Origin: CAYSCS01 sp964429695
Lineage (GTDB): Bacteria > Acidobacteriota > Aminicenantia > Aminicenantales > Aminicenantaceae
Assembly (NCBI GenBank): GCA_964429695.1
Contig: CAYSCS010000096.1
Coordinates: 20,221 to 84,220, forward strand
DNA length: 64,000 bases
Direction: 5' to 3'
Positions within the stretch are counted from its first letter, which is position 1. The number at the start of each line of letters is the position of its first letter. A model generated the notes under the pieces. It was not told the DNA's origin and did not search any database. It was given only the letters and a program-made list of their open reading frames with translations. Below are positions 63,179 through 64,000 of the stretch, piece after piece. Both the position numbers and the translations under genes were made by a program.

Positions 63179-64000
63179 AATGCCCAAGACATCCGCCAAA
63201 ATAAAAGTCTTAAAATAATTTGATTTATCCTTCAGTTATATAAGATCATAAATTGAATTTTTTAAAAATAAGGCAAATTTTAAAGCTAAAAAAAGCTTCG
63301 CCACATTCATTGTCTGTGGGAGTCTCCATGTTCTTAACCAAAGCTGTGTCATAGTTTGATACTATGGCCTCTTCACCAGCGCTCAGAGGGACAAAGTCAA
63401 GAATGTAAGTTTCGGGCCTTTTTCTCTCCCAAAGGTTGATGACAAGCGCCGCCCCTCTCTTCTCAAGGCCGTTGGGAGATGATCCACAAGCTTTATTAAG
63501 TTTGCCAGCTCCATTGTCCTAGATGCCAAGGCTAAATGCTAACCATTGCCTGCCTCAATGATTATGCTTTTGTGCAGGCGATAATCATCCAGCTTAAGCT
63601 AAGCTTTGTCGCTTCGGGACCGCCGCCTTAAATCGCCTATCAAGAATTCTTGATGCCTGCTAAGAACTCTGTTGAATATTTTTCATAATCTTCCCTCTTA
63701 CTAAGCAGGAACCTCCGGGTAATCTCCACCTTGTTTAATAACCTGAATAGTGTCTATCAGAGATGTCTGAAACTCCCAGCCATTCTTGAAATCTTTTTAG
63801 GATTCACTTTACTAATATTAACGGAATATATTTTGTTACATTCAAATCTCAAATATGTGGATCATCTCCCGATTAGTTGATAAAAAATAGAATATCCGGA
63901 CACGTAACTATAAAATTCATTGGAATAGGAGGAAGATTCAGATTCAAAATATCAAAGCGAGTACAAAGGGAGTATCTCCTAAGCGTTTTTCCTCTATGAA
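63179..64000. other. Right-edge region without an intact gene
   Basis: Contains a decayed coding sequence on the minus strand (63246-63770). Near 63930 AGGAGG is followed by an open plus-strand frame to the window edge, but no start codon is seen and it is too short to call. Confidence 0.45.
63246..63770 (-). pseudogene. Decayed coding sequence of unknown family
   Basis: The minus strand shows protein-like segments in shifting frames: SLIDTIQVI, LLNKVEITRRF followed by LLSKREDYEKYSTEFLAGIKNS (63750-63640), KLDDYRLHKSIIIEAGNG (63595-63543), and an 88-codon open stretch starting GAGKLNKACG and containing RGAALVINLWERKRPETYIL and ALVKNMETPTDNECG (63518-63246). The segments are in consistent order and separated by stops or frame changes, which suggests a dying gene. 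I do not recognise the family. Confidence 0.42.

Noticed and set aside
1..64000. CRISPR arrays, rRNA genes, intact insertion sequences or prophage genes
   Set aside because: I saw no repeat-spacer pattern, no rRNA sequence and no intact mobile-element gene anywhere in the window.

Overview
The window looks like chromosome of an anaerobic, diderm, fairly AT-rich bacterium. It has lipid A and outer-membrane genes (lpxC, a TonB-dependent receptor, a beta-barrel protein), Shine-Dalgarno starts with many GTG/TTG codons, tRNAs without an encoded CCA, and many secreted hydrolases and peptidases. The Oar-like receptor with a carboxypeptidase-regulatory domain, the peptide-scavenging gene content and the hgcAB pair fit the Acidobacteriota/Aminicenantes (OP8) neighbourhood best. 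That placement is inference from gene content, not a phylogeny.

Left part (1-23 kb) is mostly core genome. It opens with the tail of a probable CDP-alcohol phosphatidyltransferase and a TonB receptor. A leftward operon lpxC-TPR-glmU-glmS follows, joining amino-sugar nucleotide synthesis to the committed step of lipid A; its lower genes overlap by 1 or 4 bases. Then come larB, a dnaG-rpoD operon with a near-consensus promoter, a CAT-anticodon tRNA, a zinc-ribbon coiled-coil protein, a long-chain acyl-CoA synthetase, gyrB-gyrA (gyrB has a terminator-like hairpin in its leader), a DRG/TGS GTPase, tRNA-Pro, and a DUF362 ferredoxin/aminotransferase pair.

Middle part (24-49 kb) is catabolic and regulatory. 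It holds secreted amidohydrolases, an Old-Yellow-Enzyme reductase, a VIT-vWA protein, an aspartoacylase-like M14 enzyme with a HAD phosphatase, a 1285-residue NtrY-like sensor kinase, a flavodoxin, an acyl-CoA dehydrogenase with the MeaB GTPase, thiD, a penicillin-acylase family enzyme with an ABC_sub_bind lipoprotein, a HutH-like MIO ammonia-lyase, a B12-binding radical SAM protein and a REC-REC-GGDEF diguanylate cyclase.

Right part (50-64 kb) contains the most notable locus. A MarR regulator with a cysteine-rich tail overlaps hgcA, which is followed 12 bases later by hgcB. These are the corrinoid protein and ferredoxin required for mercury methylation. HgcA has a non-canonical cap-helix motif (NVWCSAAK instead of N(V/I)WCA(A/G)GK), and a promoter with a 15-bp palindrome in its spacer lies about 420 bp upstream of marR. 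Around the locus are further secreted hydrolases (CocE/NonD, D-aminoacylase, S33, M28 PSMA-like). Two stretches that look empty are decayed genes on the minus strand: a transposase fossil near 60.3 kb and an unrecognised coding remnant near 63.5 kb.
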